Source: Achromobacter deleyi | Lineage (GTDB): Bacteria > Pseudomonadota > Gammaproteobacteria > Burkholderiales > Burkholderiaceae_B | NCBI RefSeq assembly: GCF_016127315.1 | Contig: NZ_CP065997.1 | Location: 4,216,001 to 4,280,000 of the forward strand | Length of the DNA stretch: 64,000 nucleotides | Reading direction: 5' to 3' | Shown: one piece after another, positions 7,319-15,227 of the stretch | Position numbering within the stretch: the first letter of the stretch is position 1 | Layout of the letters: every line of letters begins with the position of its first letter | The notes under the pieces: generated by a model | What the model saw: the letters and a program-made list of their open reading frames with translations, nothing else | What the model was told of the DNA's origin: nothing | Databases searched by the model: none | Position numbers and translations under genes: made by a program

Positions 7319-9961
7319 TCAGAAGCGGTAGCCGACCTGCAGCCAGAGTTCGCGGCCGGATTGATAGGTGGCGTTGTTGCTTGCCAGCGTGGGATTACCG
7401 GCCACGATCGCGGGCATGCGGTTGAGCAGATTGAGGGTGTCGATGGTCAGTTCGAGCCTGGGCATGACGGGGGGCTGCCACGAGAGCCGGGTGTCCCAGG
7501 TCCAGTACGAGGGCAGGCCGCCAGATTGATAGCGATCGAGGAAGGACGGGCCCGGGCCTCTGCCGACATAGATGATGTCCTCGCGCCTGCCGCGCCAGTT
7601 CAGCGTATGGGTCCAGGTCAGTCCGGCGCGTGGATAGACGCCGGTCAGCGTGAGCGCGGCCAATTGGGGCTGGTGGAAACTTCGCGGCGGCAGGTCGATG
7701 GTGCGGATGGGTGCGCCGTTGTAGATCACCCTGTCGTTGGGGCCGCGCGCGTTGTCGTCATAACCCTTGGCCAGGTCGGTGTTGGTCTTGCGCTTCTGCC
7801 AGCTCCATGAGACCTGCAGGTGCCAACGGGTCGGACCGGCTCGCCAGGGTTCCAGCGTGCGTAGCGTCAGGCTGACGGCGTCGGTCGTGGAGTTGCCGCC
7901 GTTGCGGTAGGTGAAGCCGGTGTTGATCTTGCCGCTCTTGATCCACTGCCGCCGGCCGTCGCGGCGGACATAGCCCAGCAGGCCTTCCAGGCCCGCCATG
8001 CGTTGGCGCAGCGAGAATGCCCATTCGTCGTCATAGGGCATGCGCAGCCCGCTGTAGTCCACGGCAAAATCCTGTTTGCCGGCGGGCACGGGATTGCCGC
8101 GGAAGTCGGTCAACTGTTGCAGCAGGCGCAGGCGCCGGGTTTCCAGGGCGGTTTCCAGCACGGCGCCGCCGAAGTAGCGGGACCATCCTCCGCTCAGCAC
8201 GGTGGCGCCCGATCCGAGCACATCCCAATCCAGGCGCGTGCGCGGCGCGACACTGTGGCTGCCGAACAGGCTCTCGTGGTCATAGCGCAGCCCGGCATCC
8301 AGCGCCAGGCGCCGCCACTCGACGCGATCGGAGAGATACAGCGCCGCCGTCTGGCTGCGCGCCCGCACCGTTCCCGGCCGCCACAGGTACCTATTGCTGT
8401 CCGTGTAGCCGCCCGTGCTGCCGTAGGTGCGCGTGTAGGCGGTCGATAGCTTCGGCCGCTTGAAGGCCGCGTCGATCCGCTGCGCGTCGATGCCCGCGTA
8501 GACGTTGTGCGTGAATGCCCGGGCGCGTAGCGGATCCAGATCGATCCGCCCCTTGAGCAGCACGGTGTCCTGCTGTTTTTGTTCCCGGCCGAAGCCGCCC
8601 TTGAAGTACACGGGCAGCCTGTAGGGGCGTGTCGTCACCCATTCGCGGCTCGTCGAACGGCGGTTGCTCATGGCGTGGTCCCAGCCGGCCTGCAGGGACA
8701 GGCGCGCCGCCGGCAATCGATATTCCAGACGGGCAGCCAGGCCATACGCGCCATGGTTGTTGGCGTATTGCGTGTCGCGGGCCGTATTGCTGCTCAGCGC
8801 TTCGCTGCGATCGCTGTATTTCAGCGTCAGATCGACCAGGGTGTCGGCGTCGGGGCGCACGCTGAACCTGCCCAGGAAGTTGTCGATGCGGTCGCGATAG
8901 TTGTTCGGCATGCGCAGTGACTTGCCTGCGTCATCCGCGCTCAGGCCCCAGCGCGCTATCCGGGATTGCCGATGCGACATGGCCAGCACCATGCCCGCCT
9001 TGTCGTTGACGGCAATGTCCGCCACCACCGAGTAGAAGCGCTTTTGCCATCGGGGCGTGAAGCCCGGCTCGCCTTGGGTCCATTTGTTCTCCTGGCCCGG
9101 CGAGACGCGCTGGCGAGTCATGTTCGAGGTGTTCCACCGATAGTCGAACTTCAGGTGGTTCTCGCCGGAAAAGCGGCGCAGGCGCGCGTCCACCACGCCG
9201 CCATTGAATCGTCCGTATTCCACCGGCACGAAACTGTCGTGCACGTGCACGGCTTCCAGCAGGCTGGCGTCGATGAAATACGACTGTGGATTGCTGGGGA
9301 CATTGCCGCCTACCTGGGCCAGGTTCTTGTTGGCTGGATCGACGCGGTTGGTGGCATCGATGCCATCGATCTGGAACAGGTTCTGGTAGGGACTGGCGCC
9401 GTAGAAGGAAATGTCCTCGATATCGAGCGAACCGCGATTCTGCGCGCCGTGGGCGCCGGGGTTGGTGCGCACCGAGGGATGCGTCGCCACCAAGGTGCTC
9501 AGATCACGGTTGGACGAGGGTGTCGTGGCGATCTCCTGGCGACTGTAGACGCGTTCGCCAAGCTGTTCGCCATAGACCCGCACGGGATCGAGCCGCGACG
9601 TGTGGGTCGGGTCCGGCTGGTCGACGTAGATGAGGTAGCGGTTCTCGCCCTCCGCGCGCAATGCCAGGCCGGAGCCTTCCAGCATCTGGTCGAGCGCCAA
9701 CCGGGCGGGAAACCTGCCGCGCACGACGGGAGAGACTTTGCCCGCAACTGCTGCGGGCGGGAACGATATCTCCAGGCCGGATTGACGGCCCAGCTCGATC
9801 AGCGCGTCGCCCAGGGGGAGAGCGGGGATGCATAGACGGACGGCTTCAGTGAGGGGCTCGGCTATTGCGGGTAGGGGAGAGACATACGCCAGGACTGTGC
9901 CAAGAAAAATGGTGCTGATAGTAAGTCGGCTTGCGCTTTGGTCATTGGAGCGGCATGGCAT
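7319..9961 (-). CDS. TonB-dependent outer-membrane receptor with STN signalling domain (paralogue 1)
   Basis: 880 residues. N-terminal signal peptide ending near AIAEP, then an STN/secretin-like domain (about 45-105: LPLGDALIELGRQSGLEISF), which in FecA-type transducers contacts FecR. The plug domain follows (SSNRDLSTLVATHPSVRTN, QNRGSLDIEDISFYGASPYQ), then a 22-strand barrel ending in LWLQVGYRF with a terminal aromatic residue. A TonB box candidate is LDPVRVYGE. It imports a chelated metal or similar ligand with TonB energy. It is the most divergent of the three tandem copies. A motif shared with the others lies 37 bp upstream. The substrate cannot be read from sequence. Confidence 0.9.
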   Translation of the reverse strand: MPCRSNDQSASRLTISTIFLGTVLAYVSPLPAIAEPLTEAVRLCIPALPLGDALIELGRQSGLEISFPPAAVAGKVSPVVRGRFPARLALDQMLEGSGLALRAEGENRYLIYVDQPDPTHTSRLDPVRVYGEQLGERVYSRQEIATTPSSNRDLSTLVATHPSVRTNPGAHGAQNRGSLDIEDISFYGASPYQNLFQIDGIDATNRVDPANKNLAQVGGNVPSNPQSYFIDASLLEAVHVHDSFVPVEYGRFNGGVVDARLRRFSGENHLKFDYRWNTSNMTRQRVSPGQENKWTQGEPGFTPRWQKRFYSVVADIAVNDKAGMVLAMSHRQSRIARWGLSADDAGKSLRMPNNYRDRIDNFLGRFSVRPDADTLVDLTLKYSDRSEALSSNTARDTQYANNHGAYGLAARLEYRLPAARLSLQAGWDHAMSNRRSTSREWVTTRPYRLPVYFKGGFGREQKQQDTVLLKGRIDLDPLRARAFTHNVYAGIDAQRIDAAFKRPKLSTAYTRTYGSTGGYTDSNRYLWRPGTVRARSQTAALYLSDRVEWRRLALDAGLRYDHESLFGSHSVAPRTRLDWDVLGSGATVLSGGWSRYFGGAVLETALETRRLRLLQQLTDFRGNPVPAGKQDFAVDYSGLRMPYDDEWAFSLRQRMAGLEGLLGYVRRDGRRQWIKSGKINTGFTYRNGGNSTTDAVSLTLRTLEPWRAGPTRWHLQVSWSWQKRKTNTDLAKGYDDNARGPNDRVIYNGAPIRTIDLPPRSFHQPQLAALTLTGVYPRAGLTWTHTLNWRGRREDIIYVGRGPGPSFLDRYQSGGLPSYWTWDTRLSWQPPVMPRLELTIDTLNLLNRMPAIVAGNPTLASNNATYQSGRELWLQVGYRF

Positions 9962-9997
9962 GAGGGCGTTCCACCATTGTGTTCAGTATCCACGGTG

Positions 9998-10028
9998 GGA
10001 CGTCGCTTCGTGAGTTCGACCTCAGTGC
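9998..10028 (-). promoter_or_regulatory. Putative FecI-type promoter of receptor 1
   Basis: Minus-strand GCACTGAGG, 17 bp, CGTCC; CGTCC begins 37 bp before the ATG at 9961. An imperfect inverted repeat CCACCAT/ACGGTGG (9971-9977, 9992-9998) abuts it. Confidence 0.6.
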
Positions 10029-10121
10029 AAATGGTTGGGCCAACAGTCCGATTTGTGTCTAGTGTCTGTCCGACTCGTCCCTGCGGTCTGAAACAATATG
10101 TCCGAATGTGGAGGAGGAATC

Positions 10122-10292
10122 ATGGAACACGAGAGATTTTCCCTGGAAATGACTTTGCTCATCTGTGTTGCCTTGTTGGCGTTCTATTTCTATTGTGATT
10201 ACAAAGAGAGCAAGCGCTCGGCAACGAGCATGGCGAAATTTATTCTGGGGTCTATGGTGTCGTTGATTGTAAATATGTTCTTTTGGTTATGA
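10122..10292 (+). CDS. Small membrane protein in low-GC island
   Basis: 56 residues from ATG 10122, chosen because a strong ribosome-binding site (GAGGAGGA, 10111-10118) lies just before it; ATG 10098 in the same frame gives 64 residues. Two predicted membrane segments (TLLICVALLAFYFY and FILGSMVSLIVNMFFWL) are joined by a charged KESKRS turn. Codons are AT-rich, unlike the flanking receptor genes. The family is unknown; size and topology recall immunity or holin-like peptides, without sequence support. It is convergent with the next gene, overlapping its end by six bases. Confidence 0.5.
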   Translation: MEHERFSLEMTLLICVALLAFYFYCDYKESKRSATSMAKFILGSMVSLIVNMFFWL

Positions 10293-10802
10293 AATTTTCA
10301 GGTCGGCCACTTCACATTCAGAGAAATTCGAGAAAATATATCCAAGTCGTAGGCCTGCAATTTTCCCCTGCTTATCTACACGCAATACGATCTCCTGAAT
10401 GTTCCAGTTGTTGCTTGGCCTCCACACGAAATTTTCACCCTTTTTTTGAGGGAATCCGTACTTTTTCTCTAACGTTCTCCCAATTTTATTACGAGAATCT
10501 AAAATCTCTGATTCTAGTGCAGCCTCTTTAATCGCCGTTACGCGGCAAAGTCCAACTTTGGGTGAGATCGTATAAATATATGCGTTAAATTCATTCATCT
10601 TTATCGGAGCCTGCATGCTCAGATATTCGTTCTTCCTGCCCGAGATAGGTTGAATTTTCACATGGGTTACGAGTTCTGCATGCGTCATTCCCATGTGAAC
10701 GCCAAATGGTCCAAGTTCTTGTGCGTCCGATGTGGCCCACAGACCAATAGCGCATAAGAATAATATATTTCTCGTTAGCATATATAATAATATTTTCCGC
10801 AT
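10287..10802 (-). CDS. Hypothetical secreted protein in low-GC island
   Basis: 171 residues with an N-terminal signal peptide (MRKILLYMLTRNILFLCAIG...SDAQE). The mature protein begins GPFGVHMGMTHAELVTHV, a 'G-x-x-x-G-M-T' opening found in small periplasmic proteins of unknown function. It ends with a cysteine-containing ECEVADLKIS. AT-rich codons set it apart from the backbone. It lies 17 bp downstream of the truncated TolC-like gene on the same strand, so both may descend from one acquired unit. No function is assigned. Confidence 0.6.
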   Translation of the reverse strand: MRKILLYMLTRNILFLCAIGLWATSDAQELGPFGVHMGMTHAELVTHVKIQPISGRKNEYLSMQAPIKMNEFNAYIYTISPKVGLCRVTAIKEAALESEILDSRNKIGRTLEKKYGFPQKKGENFVWRPSNNWNIQEIVLRVDKQGKIAGLRLGYIFSNFSECEVADLKIS

Positions 10803-10819
10803 ATTTCGTATCGATTTTA

Positions 10820-11668
10820 TTAATACGAAATACGATCTATCATCGCTGCCAATTTGGATTGACTCGTTAAAATTACGGAAATGGTTTTATTCTTTTGCAG
10901 AGTGGCATCCGTTAATGATTTCTGTGCTTGTAGCAATTCCAGCATAGTACCGACTCCTGACTTATATCTACCGAATGCCAAAGCGTATGCTTCTTTTGTT
11001 GCAACTAACAGTTGTGAGGTTAGTTTTAGATTTGATAATTGAGTATCAATTTTCTCCTTTTGAAGCCACAAATTCTTAGAAACTTTGCGTTCAATCTCCG
11101 TGATGGACGCGATCCGAAAATCTCTTTGCGCGATAGCTGTCTGCTTGCTCTGAAAGCTTGAAAATCCAGAGAATATTGGAATTTTCAATTGTAGACCGAT
11201 TGACCAGCTACGGATTCTCTGCTTGGTGGTTGATCCAGTAGAGGGTGTTAAACTTTGACTGCCGCTTGCTATTAATCCAATCGTAGGTTGTTGCTCTGCT
11301 TCCACAAGTGAAAGATGCGCTTCCGCAGCGTTTTTCTCCTCAATAGCAGACAGTACCATCGGATTTCTTCGTACCGCTTCTTCGAGTAGATAGTTCATGT
11401 CCGCTTGTACCAGATCGGTGTTTATATCTTGCACCTGAGTGGTGACAACAATATTTGCGTCTGGGCGTAGGCCGATCATGCTTGCCAAGTCGGCAAGGGC
11501 TTCACGTTCCTCTGTCAACGCGTTTTTCAGATCAATCTGTGCTTGTATGAGAGTAGACTCAGCTAGCAAGATATCGCCACGAGTGCCCACGCCCAAATCA
11601 AATAGCCGCTTTGATAACTCTGTCCCAATGTTGTTATATGGGAAAAATTTAAGAGAAGAATTTATATA
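10820..11668 (-). pseudogene. N-terminally truncated TolC-family outer-membrane efflux protein
   Basis: About 282 codons are open from just below an in-frame stop at 11669-11671 to the stop at 10820. The sequence has TolC/OEP features: LFDLGVGTRGDILLAEST, then coiled-coil helices and a second repeat with FGRYKSGVGTMLELLQAQKSLTDA. Intact family members have about 450 residues including a signal peptide; here the first third is missing and the frame starts with YINSSLKFFPY after the stop. A TTG start at 11596 could give 258 residues, but without export signal or barrel N-terminus it would not be functional. It is AT-rich and probably left from a deleted type I secretion or efflux operon. Confidence 0.75.
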
Positions 11669-12460
11669 TTAAAAAAATATCATGATCTGATGTGATGTTG
11701 TGGGGAAGAGGTGGGTGTAATTCTCGTTATCGGTAAAAACAGGACGTGTCTGACGGCGACGGTGCGGGCGAGTACTACCCCGACGCATACGTTTTCACTT
11801 TAATAAGCTACTCGCGATTGTTGTGCGCAGCGGTTAGTTAGTGGCGGCCTGAATGCCAGAGTTAACCTTTGGTTGAGGCGCCGTCGTTGACTGTCTGTCG
11901 GCAGATGTTTCGTTAACGGCCTCATTTTTTAAATTCAAGCGGCTCATCTTCCGTTGGGTGATGGGATGTGTGAGCCCTACTGGTTTGATAGATTAAGCTT
12001 GGTGGCGAGGTGTTTCTTACTGGTTCTGGGTGTTGACCGATTGGCAGGCGCTTATTTCTTTGGGGGAGTATTGATGGCGTTGTGAAGATGCAGTTGGAGC
12101 GAAGGCTCGTTCGCACGGCTCGCGGAGATTGCAGCTACGACTGACGGTAAAATCTTGGGCACTAACAGGCTGACTTTTTTAGGTACGACGGAATAATCTA
12201 GTTGATATAGAACTCGCCTTCTCCCGGCGCCGCGCTGTCGTAATTGGTAAGTCCTTGCCCCAGGCACCCCTGGCCCCGCCGATCTTTACACACAAGCCTA
12301 GAGGCCGAAGAGATTGGCGCTCTGTGGCTGAGACTTAATTTCTCAATCGGATTGGGGTGTCGAGAGGCGTCCTAGGATCTCTGTCGATAGCGAGGTGTGG
12401 CAGGAGGAGGGATACCTAGACGCTGAAGCCGTGAGCGGTCGGTCATATCGTCGGGCGTTG
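11669..12460. other. Gene-poor degenerate stretch of the island
   Basis: About 790 bp with only short overlapping frames. The AT content falls gradually toward the second receptor. On the minus strand, 12052-12267 contains a piece (LDYSVVPKKVSLLVP...) with a faint resemblance to the wing region of HxlR-type regulators, too short and disrupted to call a gene. No insertion sequence ends or transposase were seen. Confidence 0.5.
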
Positions 12461-15100
12461 TCAGAAGCGGTAGCCGACCTGGAGCCAGAGTTCGCGGCCG
12501 GATTGGAAAGTATTGGGCGTGGTCTTTCCTCTTGGGTTGGTCGCGGTGAGCGCGGGCATGCGGTTCAGCAGGTTCAGCACCTCGATCGCGAATTCCATGC
12601 TGGGCAAGGCAGTGGGCTGCCAGGTGAGCTTGCTATCCCAGGTCCAGTACGAGGGCAGGCCGCCGGATTTGAAGCGGTCGAGGTATTCCGGCTTGGGTCC
12701 CCGGCCTTCATAGATCGTGGCATCGCGCCTGCCGCGCCAGTTCAGCATATTGCTCCAGGTGAGGCCCATGCGCGGATAGGCGCCGATCAGGGTGAGCGCG
12801 GCGACCTGGGGTTGGTAGAAACTGGTGGGCGGCAGGTCGATCGCGCGGATCTCGGCGCCGTTGTAGATCACGCGGTCGTCGGGATCGCGCGCATCGCCGT
12901 CATAGCCCTTGAGCAGGTCGTTGTTGGTCTTGCGCTTTTGCCATCCCCAGGTGGCCAGCAGGTTCCAGCGGGTCTTGCCGACGCGCCACGGCTCCAGCGT
13001 GCTGAGTGCCAGGGTGACGCTGTCAGTGGTGGATCGGCCGTCATTGGTGTACCGGTAACTGCCAATGCCGGTGCTGCGCTTGGTCCACTGGTCCCGGCCG
13101 TTACGGTGCACATAGCTTAGCTGGCCTTCCAGCCCGGCCAGACGCTGGCGCAGCGAAACCGCCCATTCGTCGTCATGGGGCAGCCGCAATCCGTCGTAGT
13201 CCACCCTATAGGGCTTGGCGCCATCGTCAACGGGATTGCCCTTGCCGTCGATCTCCAGGCGGCTCAGGCGATGGCGTTCGGCTTCCAGGGCGGTTTCCAG
13301 CACCTCGGCGCCGTAGTAGCGCGACCATCCCGCGCTCAGGAGGGTGCCGCCGGCGCCGAACAGGTCCCAGTCCAGGCGGGTGCGCGGCGACACGTTGCGG
13401 GTGCCGAGGAAGCTCTCCTGGTCATACCGCAGGCCGGCATCCAGGGCCAACCTGCGCCATTCGATGCGATCGGACAGGTACAGGCTTGCCATGTGGTACC
13501 TGACATTGACGGTGCCGGGCAGGTTGTGGCTCTTGTTGCTGTCCCGGTAGGTGCCGGCGCCGTTGTAGGTGCGCTTGTAGGAATAGGAATCCCGCAAGCG
13601 CTCGAACCCGGCGTTTATCTGGTTCAGATCGACGCCGGCATAGGAGGTATGCGTGAACGCGCCGGTGTTCCAAGGATCCAGGTCGATGCGGCCTTTGAGG
13701 GTCCAGGTGTCCTGCCGCGTCTGTTCCTTGCCGAAGCCTCCCGTGGTGTATTTCGGCAGCTTATACACCACGTGGGTGACGAATTCGCTGTCGACCGATT
13801 GGCGGTTGCTGCTGGCACGGTCCCAGCCTGCCTGCAACGTCAATCGTCCGCCTTGCAATTGCCGCTCCAGATTGCCGTTGAGGCCATAGGCGCTATGGTT
13901 GTTGTCCCAGTGCGTGTCGCGGAAGGTATTGCTGGCCAGCCTTTCGCTGCGGTCGCTGTATTTCAACGTCAGGTCGGCGGTGGTATCCGCGCTGGCCAGC
14001 ACGCTGAATTTGCCCAGGAAATTGTCGATACGGTCACGATAGGTGTTCTGGGCTGCCAGGGGCTGCTCGCCCTTGTCGTCCGCGCCCATGATCCAGCGAG
14101 TGATGTCGGATTGCCGATGCGACAGGGCGAGCACCACACCGGACTTGTCGTTGAAAGCGATATCGCCCACGGCCGAGTAGAAGCGTTTCGTCCATGCTGG
14201 CGAATATCCGGGGCTGCCTTGCGCCCATTTGTTTTCCTCTCCTTGAGCGACCTGCTGTCGGGTCATGTTCGAAGTGTTCCAGCGGTAATCGAATTGCAGG
14301 TGGTTCTCGCCGGAAAAGCGGCGCAGGCGCGCATCGACCACACCGCCCGTGAAGCGGCCGTACTCGACCGGCACGAAGCTGTCGTACACCCGGACCTGGT
14401 CGATCAGGTGGGTGTCGATGAAGTACGACTGCGGATTGCTGGGCACGTTGCCAATCTGCAGGTTCAGGTTGCGGCTGGCCGGGTCCACCCGGTTGGTGGC
14501 GTCTGTGCCGTCGATCTGGAACAGGTTCTGGTAGGGGCTGGCGCCGTGAAATGAAATTCTTTCCACGTCGAGCGAGCCTCGGTTTTGTGAGCTGGCCGCG
14601 CCCGGATCGGTGCGCACCGCCGGATGCGTCGCCACCAGTGTGCTCAGATCGCGATTGGACGAGGGCGTCGCGGCGATTTCCTCGCGGCTATAGATGCGTT
14701 CGCCGATCTGCTCGCCGTAGACCCGCACCGGCTCCAGCCGCGACGCCGAGAACGGCGTGGCCTTGTCGGCGAAGACGATATAGCGCCGCGGCCCATCGGC
14801 GCGCAGCGCCAGGCCGGAGCCGGCCAGCAGGCGGTTCAACGCCAGCAGCGCCGAATACTCGCCTTGCAGGGCGGGCGAGACCTTGCCGGCGACGGCGGCC
14901 GGCGGGAAGGAGATTTCCAGGCCGGCCTGGCGGCCGAGCGCCAGCAGCGCGTCACCGAGCGCTTGGGCGGGAATGTCGTAGACGTGGGCGAGCGGGGCGC
15001 GCTGGGCCGCTGACGGCGCGGCCCAGGTCAGCGCCGTGCAGACGGCTGTGGCCCAGGCGCCGTAGCGGCGCCGGGACGAAGGAGTAAAGGAGAAAAGCAT
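12461..15100 (-). CDS. TonB-dependent outer-membrane receptor with STN domain (paralogue 2)
   Basis: 879 residues with the same architecture as its neighbours: signal peptide ending near SAAQR, STN domain (IPAQALGDALLALGRQAGLE), plug (SSNRDLSTLVATHPAVRTD, SYFIDTHLIDQVRVYDSFV), a large barrel and the C-terminal LWLQVGYRF. Very similar to paralogue 3 over the STN, plug and much of the barrel; differences cluster in presumed extracellular loops (for example around SYKRTYNGAGTYRD), as expected if the copies diverged in ligand choice. It would signal through FecR and transport with TonB. It lies 127 bp below paralogue 3 and has its own promoter-like motif. Confidence 0.92.
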   Translation of the reverse strand: MLFSFTPSSRRRYGAWATAVCTALTWAAPSAAQRAPLAHVYDIPAQALGDALLALGRQAGLEISFPPAAVAGKVSPALQGEYSALLALNRLLAGSGLALRADGPRRYIVFADKATPFSASRLEPVRVYGEQIGERIYSREEIAATPSSNRDLSTLVATHPAVRTDPGAASSQNRGSLDVERISFHGASPYQNLFQIDGTDATNRVDPASRNLNLQIGNVPSNPQSYFIDTHLIDQVRVYDSFVPVEYGRFTGGVVDARLRRFSGENHLQFDYRWNTSNMTRQQVAQGEENKWAQGSPGYSPAWTKRFYSAVGDIAFNDKSGVVLALSHRQSDITRWIMGADDKGEQPLAAQNTYRDRIDNFLGKFSVLASADTTADLTLKYSDRSERLASNTFRDTHWDNNHSAYGLNGNLERQLQGGRLTLQAGWDRASSNRQSVDSEFVTHVVYKLPKYTTGGFGKEQTRQDTWTLKGRIDLDPWNTGAFTHTSYAGVDLNQINAGFERLRDSYSYKRTYNGAGTYRDSNKSHNLPGTVNVRYHMASLYLSDRIEWRRLALDAGLRYDQESFLGTRNVSPRTRLDWDLFGAGGTLLSAGWSRYYGAEVLETALEAERHRLSRLEIDGKGNPVDDGAKPYRVDYDGLRLPHDDEWAVSLRQRLAGLEGQLSYVHRNGRDQWTKRSTGIGSYRYTNDGRSTTDSVTLALSTLEPWRVGKTRWNLLATWGWQKRKTNNDLLKGYDGDARDPDDRVIYNGAEIRAIDLPPTSFYQPQVAALTLIGAYPRMGLTWSNMLNWRGRRDATIYEGRGPKPEYLDRFKSGGLPSYWTWDSKLTWQPTALPSMEFAIEVLNLLNRMPALTATNPRGKTTPNTFQSGRELWLQVGYRF

Positions 15101-15133
15101 GGGGCGCCTCTGGCTGTTTTGAATTCAGCCAGA

Positions 15134-15162
15134 GGACGCGCCGGGCGGCGGCAGACCTCAGC
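15134..15162 (-). promoter_or_regulatory. Putative FecI-type promoter of receptor 2
   Basis: Minus-strand GCGCTGAGG, 17 bp, CGTCC; CGTCC begins 34 bp before the ATG at 15100. A perfect 10-bp inverted repeat CCTCTGGCTG/CAGCCAGAGG (15107-15116, 15126-15135) overlaps it. Confidence 0.6.
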
Positions 15163-15227
15163 GCCCGGACGGCGAAAACCCTGCATGCACCTGCAAGTTC
15201 AGACCAAGGGAAGGGGCGGGCGCTGCT

